Shown here in pieces: positions 16,373 through 25,245 of a stretch of 64,000 nt of DNA. The stretch covers positions 1 to 64,000 of the forward strand of contig JAGATC010000004.1 in assembly GCA_017621455.1 (NCBI GenBank), read 5' to 3'. The translations under genes and the position numbers were made by a program. The DNA is from Alistipes sp. Lineage in GTDB: Bacteria > Bacteroidota > Bacteroidia > Bacteroidales > Rikenellaceae. Under the pieces are notes generated by a model. It did not search any database. It saw only the letters and a list, made by a program, of their open reading frames with translations, and had not been told where the DNA came from. The number at the start of each line of letters is the position of its first letter. The stretch's first letter is position 1.

Positions 16373-17818
16373 ATGCCTATGAAAAACCTAAAAAAGAGAG
16401 ACCTATTTATTATAGCGGCACTCGCCATTGTTGTGGTGTTGTTTGTCGCTTATCGAGTAGCGATTCGTCCCCCCTCGGAGGATCTCGTCCCCAATGCACG
16501 TGTTGCGGAGATTCTGGATAAGGGCGGATGTATTAGTTGCCATAGCGCAAATCCCGAGCTACCGTTCTATGCAAGCTGGCCTATTGCCGAGGGAATGGTT
16601 ATGGCGGACGTCGAGGAGGGCTATCGTGCCTTCGACGTTATGCCCCTGGTGAATGCCTTGGCTAATGGCGAGACCCCTAACCCTGTGGATGTGGCTAAGG
16701 TTGAGAAGGTTGCCTTAGATAAGCGCATGCCCGAGGCTAAGTACTACCTTATGCACTGGGGCAGCCAGATGACCAATGCTAAGCGCGACATCGTTGTGGG
16801 CTGGGCCGAGCAGTACCGCACGGAGTACTATGCCGATGGTCTTGAGGGGAAGCGTGCTGGTGAGCCTGTGCGCCCCATTGTTCCACCTACGGACATCGAC
16901 GAGGCAAAGGCACTCCTGGGCTTCGACCTATATCACGACACACGCCTCTCGGTTGATAATACCGTGTCGTGCGCAACGTGTCACGGGCTAAACACTGGCG
17001 GTGTGGATAACCACCAATACTCTGATGGTGTTGAGGGTCGCATGGGTGGCGTCAACGCGCCCACGGTATTCAACGCCGTGTACAACTTCGTACAGTTCTG
17101 GGATGGTCGTGCTGCTACGCTTGCAGCGCAGGCTGCTGGTCCTCCACTCAACCCCGTGGAGATGGCCTCAACGTCGTTCGACGAAATTGCAGCTAAGCTC
17201 GCTGCCGATGAGTCATACGTAGCACGCTTTGCCGAGCTCTACCCCGAGGGTATCAACGAGGCGAGCATCACCGACGCTATTGCCGAGTTTGAGCGTACGC
17301 TTACTACGCCTAACTCACGCTTCGACAAGTGGTTGCTTGGCGACGATAGCGCCATCACCGCCAAGGAGCTTGAGGGCTACAACCTCTTCAAGGAGTATAA
17401 CTGCGCTACATGCCACGTGGGTGCTAATCTTGGCGGTGCCACCTATGAGCTTATGGGTGTTCGCCACGACTACTTCGCCGACCGAGGCTTGGAGCTCACC
17501 GAGGAGGATAATGGTCGCTATAAGGAGACTAAGGCGGAGCGCGATCGCCACCGCTTCAAGGTGCCAGGCTTGCGTAATATCGCCCTCACATGGCCCTACT
17601 TCCACGATGGAACACGCCTAACGATGGATGAGGCTGTACGCGACATGGCATACTATCAGTCGGATGTTAAGCTCTCGGAGGGTGAGGTAGATGCTATCGT
17701 TGCCTTCCTACACACGCTCACGGGTGAGTATAACGGCGTACTACTCACGAATGAGAATGAGTATGGCGTGGTACATGTCCATGATGACGATCATGATCAT
17801 GACCACGATCACGAGTAA
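16373..17818 (+). CDS. Three-haem cytochrome c peroxidase with Haem_bd domain
   Basis: 481 aa. A membrane anchor or uncleaved signal at ~10-28, then a Haem_bd-type domain (~38-150) with Cys53-x2-Cys56-His57 and KRMPEAKYYLMHWG, then a di-haem peroxidase/MauG core with Cys200-x2-Cys203-His204 and Cys344-x2-Cys347-His348. Such enzymes reduce hydrogen peroxide using electrons from the respiratory chain; the extra N-terminal haem may deliver them. The C-terminus (468-481) is a run of His and Asp that could bind metal. The start could also be the ATG at 16379. It follows resB and ccsA, its likely maturation machinery, 24 bases on. Confidence 0.92.
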   Translation: MPMKNLKKRDLFIIAALAIVVVLFVAYRVAIRPPSEDLVPNARVAEILDKGGCISCHSANPELPFYASWPIAEGMVMADVEEGYRAFDVMPLVNALANGETPNPVDVAKVEKVALDKRMPEAKYYLMHWGSQMTNAKRDIVVGWAEQYRTEYYADGLEGKRAGEPVRPIVPPTDIDEAKALLGFDLYHDTRLSVDNTVSCATCHGLNTGGVDNHQYSDGVEGRMGGVNAPTVFNAVYNFVQFWDGRAATLAAQAAGPPLNPVEMASTSFDEIAAKLAADESYVARFAELYPEGINEASITDAIAEFERTLTTPNSRFDKWLLGDDSAITAKELEGYNLFKEYNCATCHVGANLGGATYELMGVRHDYFADRGLELTEEDNGRYKETKAERDRHRFKVPGLRNIALTWPYFHDGTRLTMDEAVRDMAYYQSDVKLSEGEVDAIVAFLHTLTGEYNGVLLTNENEYGVVHVHDDDHDHDHDHE

Positions 17819-17839
17819 TTATCGCTTAGAGTGTAACAC

Positions 17840-17872
17840 AAGGGGCTGACTACGGTTGGCCCCTTTGTTTTT
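17840..17872 (+). terminator. Terminator after the peroxidase gene
   Basis: Stem AAGGGGC (17840-17846) / GCCCCTT (17859-17865) followed by TGTTTTT. Confidence 0.8.
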
Positions 17873-17892
17873 GATGCGGTGCAGTAAAAAAG

Positions 17893-17937
17893 AGACTGCC
17901 ACAGGATAGTACTCTAACGTACAGCCCGTGGCAGTCT
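17893..17937 (-). terminator. Terminator after kbl
   Basis: Perfect 10-bp stem AGACTGCCAC (17893-17902) / GTGGCAGTCT (17928-17937), extended by CC/GG pairs; on the minus strand it is followed by CTTTTTT. Confidence 0.85.
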
Positions 17938-17950
17938 GATTTTAGTCATG

Positions 17951-17970
17951 TGCCGCAGATTGCGGCTTTT
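17951..17970. repeat. Solo hairpin shared with the 38.5-kb repeats
   Basis: GCCGCA-GAT-TGCGGC (17952-17966) with a TTTT on the plus strand. The 18 bases 17951-17968 are identical to part of the first tandem repeat unit (38602-38619). Sits 10 bases past the kbl stop codon. Could be a spread repeat or simply a common terminator stem. Confidence 0.5.
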
Positions 17971-17979
17971 CATGGCAAA

Positions 17980-19167
17980 TTACTTCAAAACGCCAAGCTT
18001 CTTACCAACCTTAACGAATGCCTCAACGCAACGGTCGAGCTGCTCAGTTGTGTGACCTGCTGATACCTGAACACGGATACGTGCCTGGCCCTTAGGAACA
18101 ACGGGATAGTAGAAACCTGTTACGAATACACCCTCGTTCTGAAGCTCTGCAGCGAAATCCTGCGAAAGCTTAGCGTCGTAGAGCATAACAGCGCAGATAG
18201 CCGATACTGTAGGCTTGATGTCAAAGCCTGCAGCAATCATCTTCGAGCGGAAGTGCTCAACGTTTGCTACGAGCTGATCGTGGAGCTTATCGCTCTCCTC
18301 AAGCATCTTGAACATCTCGATAGATGCGCCAACAACTGCGGGTGGCAATGAGTTAGAGAAGAGGTAAGGACGCGAACGCTGACGGAGCATGTCGATGATC
18401 TCCTTGCGACCTGTGGTGAAGCCACCTACAGCGCCACCAAATGCCTTACCGAGAGTACCTGTGAGGATATCTACCTTGCCACGGAGGTCGTAGAGCTCGG
18501 TGATACCACGGCCAGTCTTACCAAGAACACCAGCAGAGTGGCACTCGTCAACCATAACAAGGGCGTCGTACTTCTCTGCCAACTCGCAAATCTTGTCGAG
18601 TGGAGCGGCATTACCATCCATAGAGAACACACCGTCGGTAACGATGATGCGGAAGCGCTGTGCCTGAGCCTGCTTCAAGCACTCCTCCAACTCTGCCATA
18701 TCGGCATTAGCGTAGCGGTAGCGCTGAGCCTTGCAGAGACGTACGCCGTCGATGATAGATGCGTGGTTCAAGGCGTCAGAGATGATAGCATCCTCGGCTG
18801 TGAACAGAGGCTCAAATACGCCACCATTAGCATCGAAGCAAGCAGCATAGAGGATTGTATCCTCAGTACCAAAGTAGTCGGCGATAGCCTTCTCAAGCTC
18901 CTTGTGCATATCCTGGCAGCCGCAGATGAAGCGTACTGATGACATACCGAAGCCACGCTCGTCCAAAGCCTTCTTAGCTGCGTCGATAAGGCGCTGGTTG
19001 TCTGAAAGGCCAAGGTAGTTGTTTGCGCAGAAGTTCAAGACGGGACGATTTGCTACACTAATCTCGGCACGCTGGGGTGACTCGATGATACGCTCTGTCT
19101 TGTACAAGCCGGCAGCCTTAATCTCTGCCAACTCATTCTGCAAATGCTGCTGAAATTTTCCGTACAT
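17980..19167 (-). CDS. kbl: Glycine C-acetyltransferase (2-amino-3-ketobutyrate CoA ligase)
   Basis: 395 aa, the usual length. PLP-dependent alpha-oxoamine synthase family: NFCANNYLGL near residue 47, SVRFICG, DALNHASIIDG, VDECHSAGVLG and the PLP lysine in GTLGKAFGG. Cleaves 2-amino-3-oxobutyrate with CoA to glycine and acetyl-CoA in threonine breakdown. The usual partner threonine dehydrogenase is not adjacent. The related serine palmitoyltransferase of Bacteroidota is possible, but the MYGKFQQHLQNEL start and FICGCQDMHKELE are Kbl-like. Own promoter, about 100-base leader. Confidence 0.92.
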   Translation of the reverse strand: MYGKFQQHLQNELAEIKAAGLYKTERIIESPQRAEISVANRPVLNFCANNYLGLSDNQRLIDAAKKALDERGFGMSSVRFICGCQDMHKELEKAIADYFGTEDTILYAACFDANGGVFEPLFTAEDAIISDALNHASIIDGVRLCKAQRYRYANADMAELEECLKQAQAQRFRIIVTDGVFSMDGNAAPLDKICELAEKYDALVMVDECHSAGVLGKTGRGITELYDLRGKVDILTGTLGKAFGGAVGGFTTGRKEIIDMLRQRSRPYLFSNSLPPAVVGASIEMFKMLEESDKLHDQLVANVEHFRSKMIAAGFDIKPTVSAICAVMLYDAKLSQDFAAELQNEGVFVTGFYYPVVPKGQARIRVQVSAGHTTEQLDRCVEAFVKVGKKLGVLK

Positions 19168-19273
19168 GATAGTAATGGTTTTAAGTAGTTTATAATATTG
19201 TTAGTGATCTATTTACACATCTTTGATTGTGCTCTCATGACTCAATATGCGGGTCGGCGTACGCTTAGCTCCA

Positions 19274-19304
19274 CAAAGTTATGATTTTTTTAGCCAAGTG
19301 CCAA
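19274..19304 (-). promoter_or_regulatory. Promoter of kbl
   Basis: Minus strand: TTG (19304-19302), 20 bases, TAACTTTG (19281-19274). Predicted start near 19267. Confidence 0.7.
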
Positions 19305-19326
19305 CATTTTACCCTCGAAATTTTGC

Positions 19327-20553
19327 CTACCTACGAATATCCTGCGTTGTTGGCGCCTGGTAGATACGAAGGTCGAATATGGGAGCAAGGGCCACAACGT
19401 GCGACACTATCTCTGTCTGAAGATGCTCATGTGGTACCCAGTTAACATCCGCCGTAAAGCAGTACAACTCAATGGGTAAGCCCCACTCTGTGGGCTGTAG
19501 CTGGCGCACCATCGCCATCATCGTGTGGTTAATGCGTGGATGCTCGTCGATATAGCGGTTGATGCAACGAATATATAGGTCGATATTCGTCACTACTCCA
19601 CCCTCCGGGGTTACAACGGCAACATCCTCGATTAGGCCTCGCGTGAGCTCGTTAGCTCGCAGTCTCTCAATGAGTGCCTCATCAGCAAAGGCGATGCTCG
19701 ATATGTCGACATTCACCGAGCGCTTGATACGACGACCACCCGTATCACGCATTGCCTGCCAGTTGTCAAAAGGCTCACTTATAAGCACATAGGGAGGGAT
19801 GGTTTGAAGCGTATTGTTCCATGCACGTATTTTGATGGTGGTGAGCGTCACTTCCACCACGGTGCCATCTATGCCACGTGAGGGCATCTCTATCCAGTCA
19901 CCCACCTTAAGCATGTTGTTTGCCGAGAGCTGCACGCCGGCAACAAGTCCCATAAGGCTATCCTTAAAGATGAACGATATTACGGCTGCCGAGGCACCAA
20001 GTCCTGTCAGCAGCAGCGCTGGCGACTTATTGATAAGGATTGATACTCCGAGGATTATGCCTATGATGATGAGGATAACCTGACATGTCTGCAACAGACC
20101 CTTGATAGGCTTGCCCTGGAGCCCTGGGCGCTGCTCCATAAGTTCGTAGAAGGCCTTGAGTATGGCATTTACGAAGAGTAGGCCTACGATAACCGTCCAC
20201 ATATCGACAACGCTGTATAATGCGCGTTGCAACCACGCTCCTGTGATGTCGAGGGCGACGATAATCGAGGGTAGCGCCAAGCGAAGAATCATGGGCATAA
20301 GGATGTTGGTGAGACTTCGTAACACCTTGTCATCGAAGATGATGTCGTCCCACGTAACCTTAGTTCTATGCACAAACCAGTGGATGATGCGTATTACGCC
20401 CAGACGCATGATGAAGTTGAGGGCAAGCACTATTAGTATGATACTAATGAGCACAAGCCACCCATCAAGAAGGTTGGCCGTGTGATCCGATAGTCCCCAT
20501 CGTGTTAGGAGGTCGTAGAACCACTCTCTCAGTTGATGATTAGCAGCATCCAT
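19327..20553 (-). CDS. MscS family mechanosensitive channel
   Basis: 408 aa. Four or five membrane helices in the first ~190 residues, then the MscS pore helix and beta domain (~195-300): SPALLLTGLGASAAVISFIFKDSLMGLVAG..., VGDWIEMPSRGIDGTVVEV, IRAWNNTLQTIPPYVLI. A C-terminal alpha/beta part follows. Opens on membrane tension to release solutes. Larger than E. coli MscS (286 aa) and like the YbdG/YnaI-type class. Third gene of a galE-barrel-mscS unit. Confidence 0.9.
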   Translation of the reverse strand: MDAANHQLREWFYDLLTRWGLSDHTANLLDGWLVLISIILIVLALNFIMRLGVIRIIHWFVHRTKVTWDDIIFDDKVLRSLTNILMPMILRLALPSIIVALDITGAWLQRALYSVVDMWTVIVGLLFVNAILKAFYELMEQRPGLQGKPIKGLLQTCQVILIIIGIILGVSILINKSPALLLTGLGASAAVISFIFKDSLMGLVAGVQLSANNMLKVGDWIEMPSRGIDGTVVEVTLTTIKIRAWNNTLQTIPPYVLISEPFDNWQAMRDTGGRRIKRSVNVDISSIAFADEALIERLRANELTRGLIEDVAVVTPEGGVVTNIDLYIRCINRYIDEHPRINHTMMAMVRQLQPTEWGLPIELYCFTADVNWVPHEHLQTEIVSHVVALAPIFDLRIYQAPTTQDIRR

Positions 20554-20590
20554 TTTCTGGCGTTTTTGGGGTTAGCTAATGGCTATTTTG

Positions 20591-21217
20591 TTAAAAGGCG
20601 ATACCAATACCTATGAATACGCACTGGTCTAAGCGCTTACGTTTAACATCGGCAGGCTTATACGAGAATGGCTCCTTAACTACAGGCTTGGGATTCATCA
20701 TCAACGCCTGGTAGCCAATCATAATATCAATCTTATGATTGTTGTCGGGTGACTGGAAACGGTAACCCACACCCGCAGCACCCGTAGCACCAAAGCGCGC
20801 GCCATCCTTTAGGAGCATATTGGTACCGAGGTTAACGAAGTTGAAGAGGCAGTTCTTACGCTTACCATAGTAGTAGTGTGCTGTGGCGTAGATGGGCACG
20901 GTGGTGTAGTCGTACTGTATCTGTGCGCCCAGCTCCAAGCCCACCTTCCAGTGATTGTTGATGAAGTAGCCACCATTGAGCATGATGTTACCACCAAACT
21001 TAGCGTGGCTCTTATATGCCTTCTCGGCAGGGCTGCCGGGCACACGCATGTAGTCCATCTCGTAGAACACGAGGTCGAAGCGTCCCGCAGCACCCCACTC
21101 CCAGCCCGAATAGTGACGCGTCTTACGCTCAATCTCCTCGGGCGTTTCACGACGCTTTGCCTCCGCCGTGGGTATCGACAATAGTGCCAAAAGCACCACA
21201 ATAAAAATCTTCTTCAT
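20591..21217 (-). CDS. Small outer-membrane barrel-like protein, unknown function
   Basis: 208 aa from the ATG at 21217 (MKKIFIVVLLALL, signal to TAEA); a further upstream ATG would overlap galE. After a charged stretch (RRETPEEIERKTRHY) come about eight amphipathic strands and a final FIGIGIAF, ending in Phe as outer-membrane barrels do. Looks like a small porin-like barrel. Starts 14 bases after galE; no functional link can be shown. Confidence 0.7.
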   Translation of the reverse strand: MKKIFIVVLLALLSIPTAEAKRRETPEEIERKTRHYSGWEWGAAGRFDLVFYEMDYMRVPGSPAEKAYKSHAKFGGNIMLNGGYFINNHWKVGLELGAQIQYDYTTVPIYATAHYYYGKRKNCLFNFVNLGTNMLLKDGARFGATGAAGVGYRFQSPDNNHKIDIMIGYQALMMNPKPVVKEPFSYKPADVKRKRLDQCVFIGIGIAF

Positions 21218-21231
21218 AGAGTTATCCGTTA

Positions 21232-22254
21232 TTATCTGTTGCGTACATGACACTCCCATGCCCATGCTGCACGCAGTGTGTCGCTCAGTTCGCGCTCGGC
21301 ACGCCAGCCAAGCACCTCATTTGCACGTATGGTATCAGCCCATACGGCCGTAACATCACCCGCACGACGTGGGGCAACCTTATAGTTGAGCTTAAGGTTG
21401 TTGGCCTCTTCAAATCCACGCACAAGCTCAAACACTGACACGGGTTTACCTGTGCCGATGTTGAATACCTCGTAACGCTCCTCGTTGCGGCCGTTTACCA
21501 TGCGGTCTATTGCCACGACATGGGCGCGGGCAAGGTCCACCACATCGATGTAGTCGCGTAGGCACGAGCCGTCAGGTGTGGGATAGTCGTTGCCAAAGAT
21601 GCTCAAGCACTCGCGTATGCCTGCCGCCGTCTGCGTAATATAGGGCACAAGGTTGTTGGGCACGCCACGTGGCAGCTCACCGATGAGTGCCGAGGGGTGT
21701 GCACCGATGGGGTTGAAGTAGCGCAACGCTATGCCGCACAGGCCCTCCGTAGCGGCAACCATATCGCGTAGAATATCTTCGGACATCTGCTTGGTATTGC
21801 CATAGGGCGATGTTGCGGGCTTGCGTGGCGTAAGCTCCGTTACGGGCAATACGTCAGCATCGCCATATACCGTTGCCGAGGATGAAAAGACCACATTCTT
21901 GCGACCATACTCCTTCATCAGTTCCAGCAGGGTGACCAACGACGTGATATTGTTGCGATAGTATTTCATAGGCTCCGCCACCGACTCACCCACAGCCTTG
22001 AATGCCGCGAAGTGGATGGCAGAGTCGAAGTTGTAGCTCTCAAATATGCGGCGCATAGCCTCCTTATCGCAACAGTCCACCTCGATAAACGTAGGCGTAA
22101 CGCCAGTAATTGCCTTTATGCCATCAAGCGACGAGGCGTCACTATTGGAGAAGTTGTCGACGATGACAACCTCGTAACCAGCATTTATAAGTTCTACGGC
22201 TGTGTGCGAACCGATATATCCCGCACCACCAGCAACAAGCACTACCTTATTCAT
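21232..22254 (-). CDS. galE: UDP-glucose 4-epimerase
   Basis: 340 aa from the ATG at 22254 (MNKVVLVAGG), matching the family start. NAD-binding GGAGYIGSH, catalytic Ser/Thr in FSSSATVYG, Tyr-x3-Lys in YGNTK, and ALRYFNPIGAHPS. Interconverts UDP-glucose and UDP-galactose for sugar use and surface polysaccharide. A minus-strand TACCTTTG (22307-22314) upstream is the likely -7 element. Confidence 0.95.
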   Translation of the reverse strand: MNKVVLVAGGAGYIGSHTAVELINAGYEVVIVDNFSNSDASSLDGIKAITGVTPTFIEVDCCDKEAMRRIFESYNFDSAIHFAAFKAVGESVAEPMKYYRNNITSLVTLLELMKEYGRKNVVFSSSATVYGDADVLPVTELTPRKPATSPYGNTKQMSEDILRDMVAATEGLCGIALRYFNPIGAHPSALIGELPRGVPNNLVPYITQTAAGIRECLSIFGNDYPTPDGSCLRDYIDVVDLARAHVVAIDRMVNGRNEERYEVFNIGTGKPVSVFELVRGFEEANNLKLNYKVAPRRAGDVTAVWADTIRANEVLGWRAERELSDTLRAAWAWECHVRNR

Positions 22255-22451
22255 AGTCTCCTTAGATTCAACACGCTGAATGTGACTAACACATTTATTC
22301 AACATACAAAGGTAGAAAATTTATTACAAAAAATAGCCTACATCGGCCACAATTTTGGTCTACCCTCCAAAAACCATGCTGCAGAGCAGCAACACGTGCA
22401 GATAAAACAGAGATAAAACGCAGATAAAATGATAATATTTTCTCTAAAACA

Positions 22452-22484
22452 TTGAATAGCTATTAAAAATTTTTAATAACTTTG
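22452..22484 (+). promoter_or_regulatory. Promoter of the aspartokinase gene
   Basis: TTG (22452-22454), 22 bases, TAACTTTG (22477-22484); predicted start near 22491, short leader. Confidence 0.65.
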
Positions 22485-22513
22485 CACTTGTGTAATATCA
22501 TAAATAAGAGAGT

Positions 22514-23767
22514 ATGAAAGTCTATAAATTTGGAGGCGCCTCGGTCAAGAATGCTGCAGGTGTACGCAACCTCCTCGATATAGTTAATGGGGAGAAGGAG
22601 CTATTTATCATCGTCTCGGCAATGGGTAAGACCACCAATGCCCTGGAGGGTGTCTTTTCAGCCATGCAGCAGGGCGACGAGGCACTGGCTATGAGCCGCA
22701 TCGACGAGAGCTACGCCTATCACCGTGGCATCATCGACGACCTTATGGGTGCTGACATCACCATCGAGCAGGTAGATACCCTCTTCGAGCAGCTGCGCAA
22801 CACCGTGCGCAACACCATCTACCGCGCCTCAGATGCCGAGCTGTGGTACGACACCATTGTCGCCTTTGGTGAGCTCATATCAACTACCATCATCTCGAAC
22901 TACCTCCGTGGCCACGGCGTGGATAACCGCTGGGTGGATATGCGTCGTGCGTTCCTTACAGAGCAGCGCCACAAAGATGCCAACGTCAACCTCGAGGCCA
23001 CGGCCGTGCGCCTAAAGCGCGAGATTGCTGATAGCCCCACGAGCGTATTCGTAGGCCAGGGCTTCATCGGTGGCGCTCCCGATGGCACCACAACAACACT
23101 CGGCCGCGAGGGCTCGGACTACTCTGCCGCCATCGTTGCCAACGTGCTTGATGCCGAGTCGATGAGCGTATGGAAGGATGTCGACGGCATACTCAACGCC
23201 GACCCCAAAATCTTCCCCAACGCCAAGAAGATTGAGCGCCTGAACTACATGGATACCATAGAGATGGCCTATAGCGGTGCGCAGATTATCCACCCCAAGA
23301 CCATCAAGCCACTGCAGATGAAGAACATCCCGCTCTACGTGCGTCCCTTTGGCAACAAGCATGCTCAGGGCTCGGTAATTACCGGTGATGTCGAGCGTGC
23401 CTACGAGCCTATCATGATACAGAAGGAGAACCAGGTGCTACTAAAGCTCCACTCGCGCGACCTATCGTTTGTGCTCGAGGAGAAGTTTGCACGCCTATTT
23501 GCCACCTTCGACAGCCACCGCATACGCATCAACCTCGTACACAACTCTGCTGTAGACCTCTACATCGCCGTAGATGCCTCATGGCATATCGACGAGGCTA
23601 TCTCGGAGCTTGAGGCCGATGGCTTCGACGTGGAGAAGGATAGCGACATGGTGCTGGTGACTATACGCTACTACAACGACGCTCTCTACCGCGAGTATGC
23701 CTTCGACGAGCGCATCGTTATCAAGCAGACCACACCCCACTCTCTTCGCTTCGTTAGGACAAAGTAA
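22514..23767 (+). CDS. Aspartate kinase
   Basis: 417 aa, monofunctional. KFGGASVKN at the N-terminus, VSAMGKTTN, and GREGSDYSAAIVA with VWKDVDGILNADP mark the amino-acid kinase domain (1-280). The C-terminal ~130 residues are an ACT-type regulatory region (VLLKLHSRDLSFVLEEKF), though shorter and weaker than in E. coli LysC. Makes aspartyl phosphate, the first step to lysine, threonine and methionine. Followed 21 bases on by a TraB-like gene in the same unit. Confidence 0.9.
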   Translation: MKVYKFGGASVKNAAGVRNLLDIVNGEKELFIIVSAMGKTTNALEGVFSAMQQGDEALAMSRIDESYAYHRGIIDDLMGADITIEQVDTLFEQLRNTVRNTIYRASDAELWYDTIVAFGELISTTIISNYLRGHGVDNRWVDMRRAFLTEQRHKDANVNLEATAVRLKREIADSPTSVFVGQGFIGGAPDGTTTTLGREGSDYSAAIVANVLDAESMSVWKDVDGILNADPKIFPNAKKIERLNYMDTIEMAYSGAQIIHPKTIKPLQMKNIPLYVRPFGNKHAQGSVITGDVERAYEPIMIQKENQVLLKLHSRDLSFVLEEKFARLFATFDSHRIRINLVHNSAVDLYIAVDASWHIDEAISELEADGFDVEKDSDMVLVTIRYYNDALYREYAFDERIVIKQTTPHSLRFVRTK

Positions 23768-23788
23768 CTTACTAATACGTAACATGTT

Positions 23789-24685
23789 ATGAAAAGACTA
23801 TTCGGTACATTAGTTGCGCTACTCGCCTTCTATGGTGGCGCCAATGCACAGCTACTCTATCGCATCTCTGGCAATGGTCTCGACAAGCCCTCGTATATCG
23901 TAGGCACCTACCACCTTGCCCCAGCTAAGTTTGTCGACGACATCGCGGGAGCACACGAGGCTATGGCTGCTGTGGAGCAGGTCTATGGCGAGGTAGACAT
24001 GAACGACGCTGCGGCAACACAGCTCACCATGCTCAGCGCCATGATGCTACCCGAGGGTGAGACTATCACCGACCACTTCTCAGCCGAGGAGATGGAGCGC
24101 ATCAATGCCTACATGCGCGAGGTGATGGGCGTAGACTTCAACAATCCTATGATTGCCAATCAGTTGGGGCGTTTCCGACCCTCGGTACTCGCCATGCAGC
24201 TGATGGTGATGCAGTATATGAAGATGACCCCCGACTTCGATGCCATGAACCTTATCGACGACTACTTCCAGAAGGAGGCGCGTAAGATGGGTAAGCGTGT
24301 TGGAGGCTTCGAGACTGCAGAGTTTCAGATCAACCTGCTCTACGGCTCGAAGAGCATGGAGGAGGAGCACGAGGAGCTGATGGAGCTTGTCGACAACAAT
24401 GACGAGGTACTCGAGCAGATGCAGGCGATGACAGACGCCTACTTCTCGTTCGACATAAAGGCTATCGACAGCTTAACTGCGGCAGAGCTTGAAAGTGGCT
24501 CTATGAGTGCTGAGGAGTTTGCCGCGATGCTTACTGACCGCAACCACCGCTGGGTGGAGGCTATGCCTCAGATTATGCATGAGGCGCCCACCCTATTTGT
24601 CGTAGGTGCTGGCCACCTCCCAGGCAACGAGGGTGTGTTAAAGCTACTAAAGGAGGCGGGCTACAAGGTTAAAGCCGTCAAGTAG
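23789..24685 (+). CDS. TraB/GumN family exported protein
   Basis: 298 aa. Signal peptide to about residue 20 (GANAQ). N-terminal GTYHLAP and C-terminal FVVGAGHLPGNEGVLKLL contain the two conserved GxxH-type motifs of the TraB/GumN (Tiki-like) family, thought to be a metal-dependent protease fold; glutamates in EVYGEVDMND fit this. Probably periplasmic. The role in bacteria is unknown. A terminator follows. Confidence 0.88.
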   Translation: MKRLFGTLVALLAFYGGANAQLLYRISGNGLDKPSYIVGTYHLAPAKFVDDIAGAHEAMAAVEQVYGEVDMNDAAATQLTMLSAMMLPEGETITDHFSAEEMERINAYMREVMGVDFNNPMIANQLGRFRPSVLAMQLMVMQYMKMTPDFDAMNLIDDYFQKEARKMGKRVGGFETAEFQINLLYGSKSMEEEHEELMELVDNNDEVLEQMQAMTDAYFSFDIKAIDSLTAAELESGSMSAEEFAAMLTDRNHRWVEAMPQIMHEAPTLFVVGAGHLPGNEGVLKLLKEAGYKVKAVK

Positions 24686-24710
24686 GCTGATTGCCGATAG
24701 CGACAAATTT

Positions 24711-24737
24711 GCCCCTCGAAAATGAGGGGCTTTTTTG
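24711..24737 (+). terminator. Terminator after the TraB-like gene
   Basis: Stem GCCCCTC (24711-24717) / GAGGGGC (24724-24730) followed by TTTTTTG. Confidence 0.92.
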
Positions 24738-24767
24738 TTTACACATCAATTGCACACATAAAAAAAT

Positions 24768-24792
24768 GGACCGCCGATAACCAGTCGGCGGC
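24768..24792 (-). terminator. Minus-strand hairpin with T-run
   Basis: CCGCCGA (24771-24777) pairs with TCGGCGG (24785-24791); on the minus strand it is followed by TTTTTTT. No minus-strand gene ends here: rmuC stops 450 bases away and has its own terminator. It could end a transcript of the structured element at 24896-24970. Confidence 0.6.
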
Positions 24793-24895
24793 CCTCACAC
24801 AATGGACACAAACAATTATTAACTTTTTACACCATAAAATCTATCATTCCTAATACTCCCTCTTAGCAAAACTAACAACCTAACAAACTTACTTG

Positions 24896-24970
24896 CTTCG
24901 GAGGGCGGAGACCCGGCTTAGAACTACGAAGTTTTGCGCTTCTACATCCGTCTGGCGGGGTCCCCCTTTC
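24896..24970. ncRNA. Structured element, possible small RNA or dispersed repeat
   Basis: A GC-rich island in very AT-rich DNA. GGAGACCC-GGC (24907-24917) can pair with GGCGGGGTCCCC (24954-24965), and within it TACGAAG (about 24925-24931) with CTTC-TA (about 24939-24944), giving a branched rod with small bulges. On the minus strand it would be followed by the hairpin and T-run at 24768-24792. The rest of the gene-free stretch 24686-25245 is plain AT-rich sequence. Whether it is transcribed, and on which strand, is unknown. Confidence 0.45.
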
Positions 24971-25192
24971 TATATCTATAACCTTTTTTTCGTTATTTTT
25001 ATTGTTTTCTGGTGCAAATATATAGCAAGTTTTTTAATGTTGCAAACAAAAAATTCTTATAGCAATATAAGTTTCTATTATATACAGAGCAATATATGCA
25101 TCGCCACAGATTTATAGCAGCACACACTCTCAGCATAAACACACAGTATACCACTGATTATCAATATATTATAAACACATACAAATAAAATA

Positions 25193-25220
25193 TGTATCCC
25201 GCCCAAATGGACGGGATACA
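25193..25220 (-). terminator. Terminator after rmuC
   Basis: Perfect 9-bp stem TGTATCCCG (25193-25201) / CGGGATACA (25212-25220), followed on the minus strand by TATTTTATTTG. Confidence 0.8.
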
Positions 25221-25245
25221 ATAAATATATTCAAAATATTTTTAG

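Noticed and set aside
24893..25117. 74-codon plus-strand frame over the structured element
   Set aside because: It starts inside the GC-rich hairpin and runs on into AT-rich sequence giving a low-complexity hydrophobic end; more likely incidental to a structured element.
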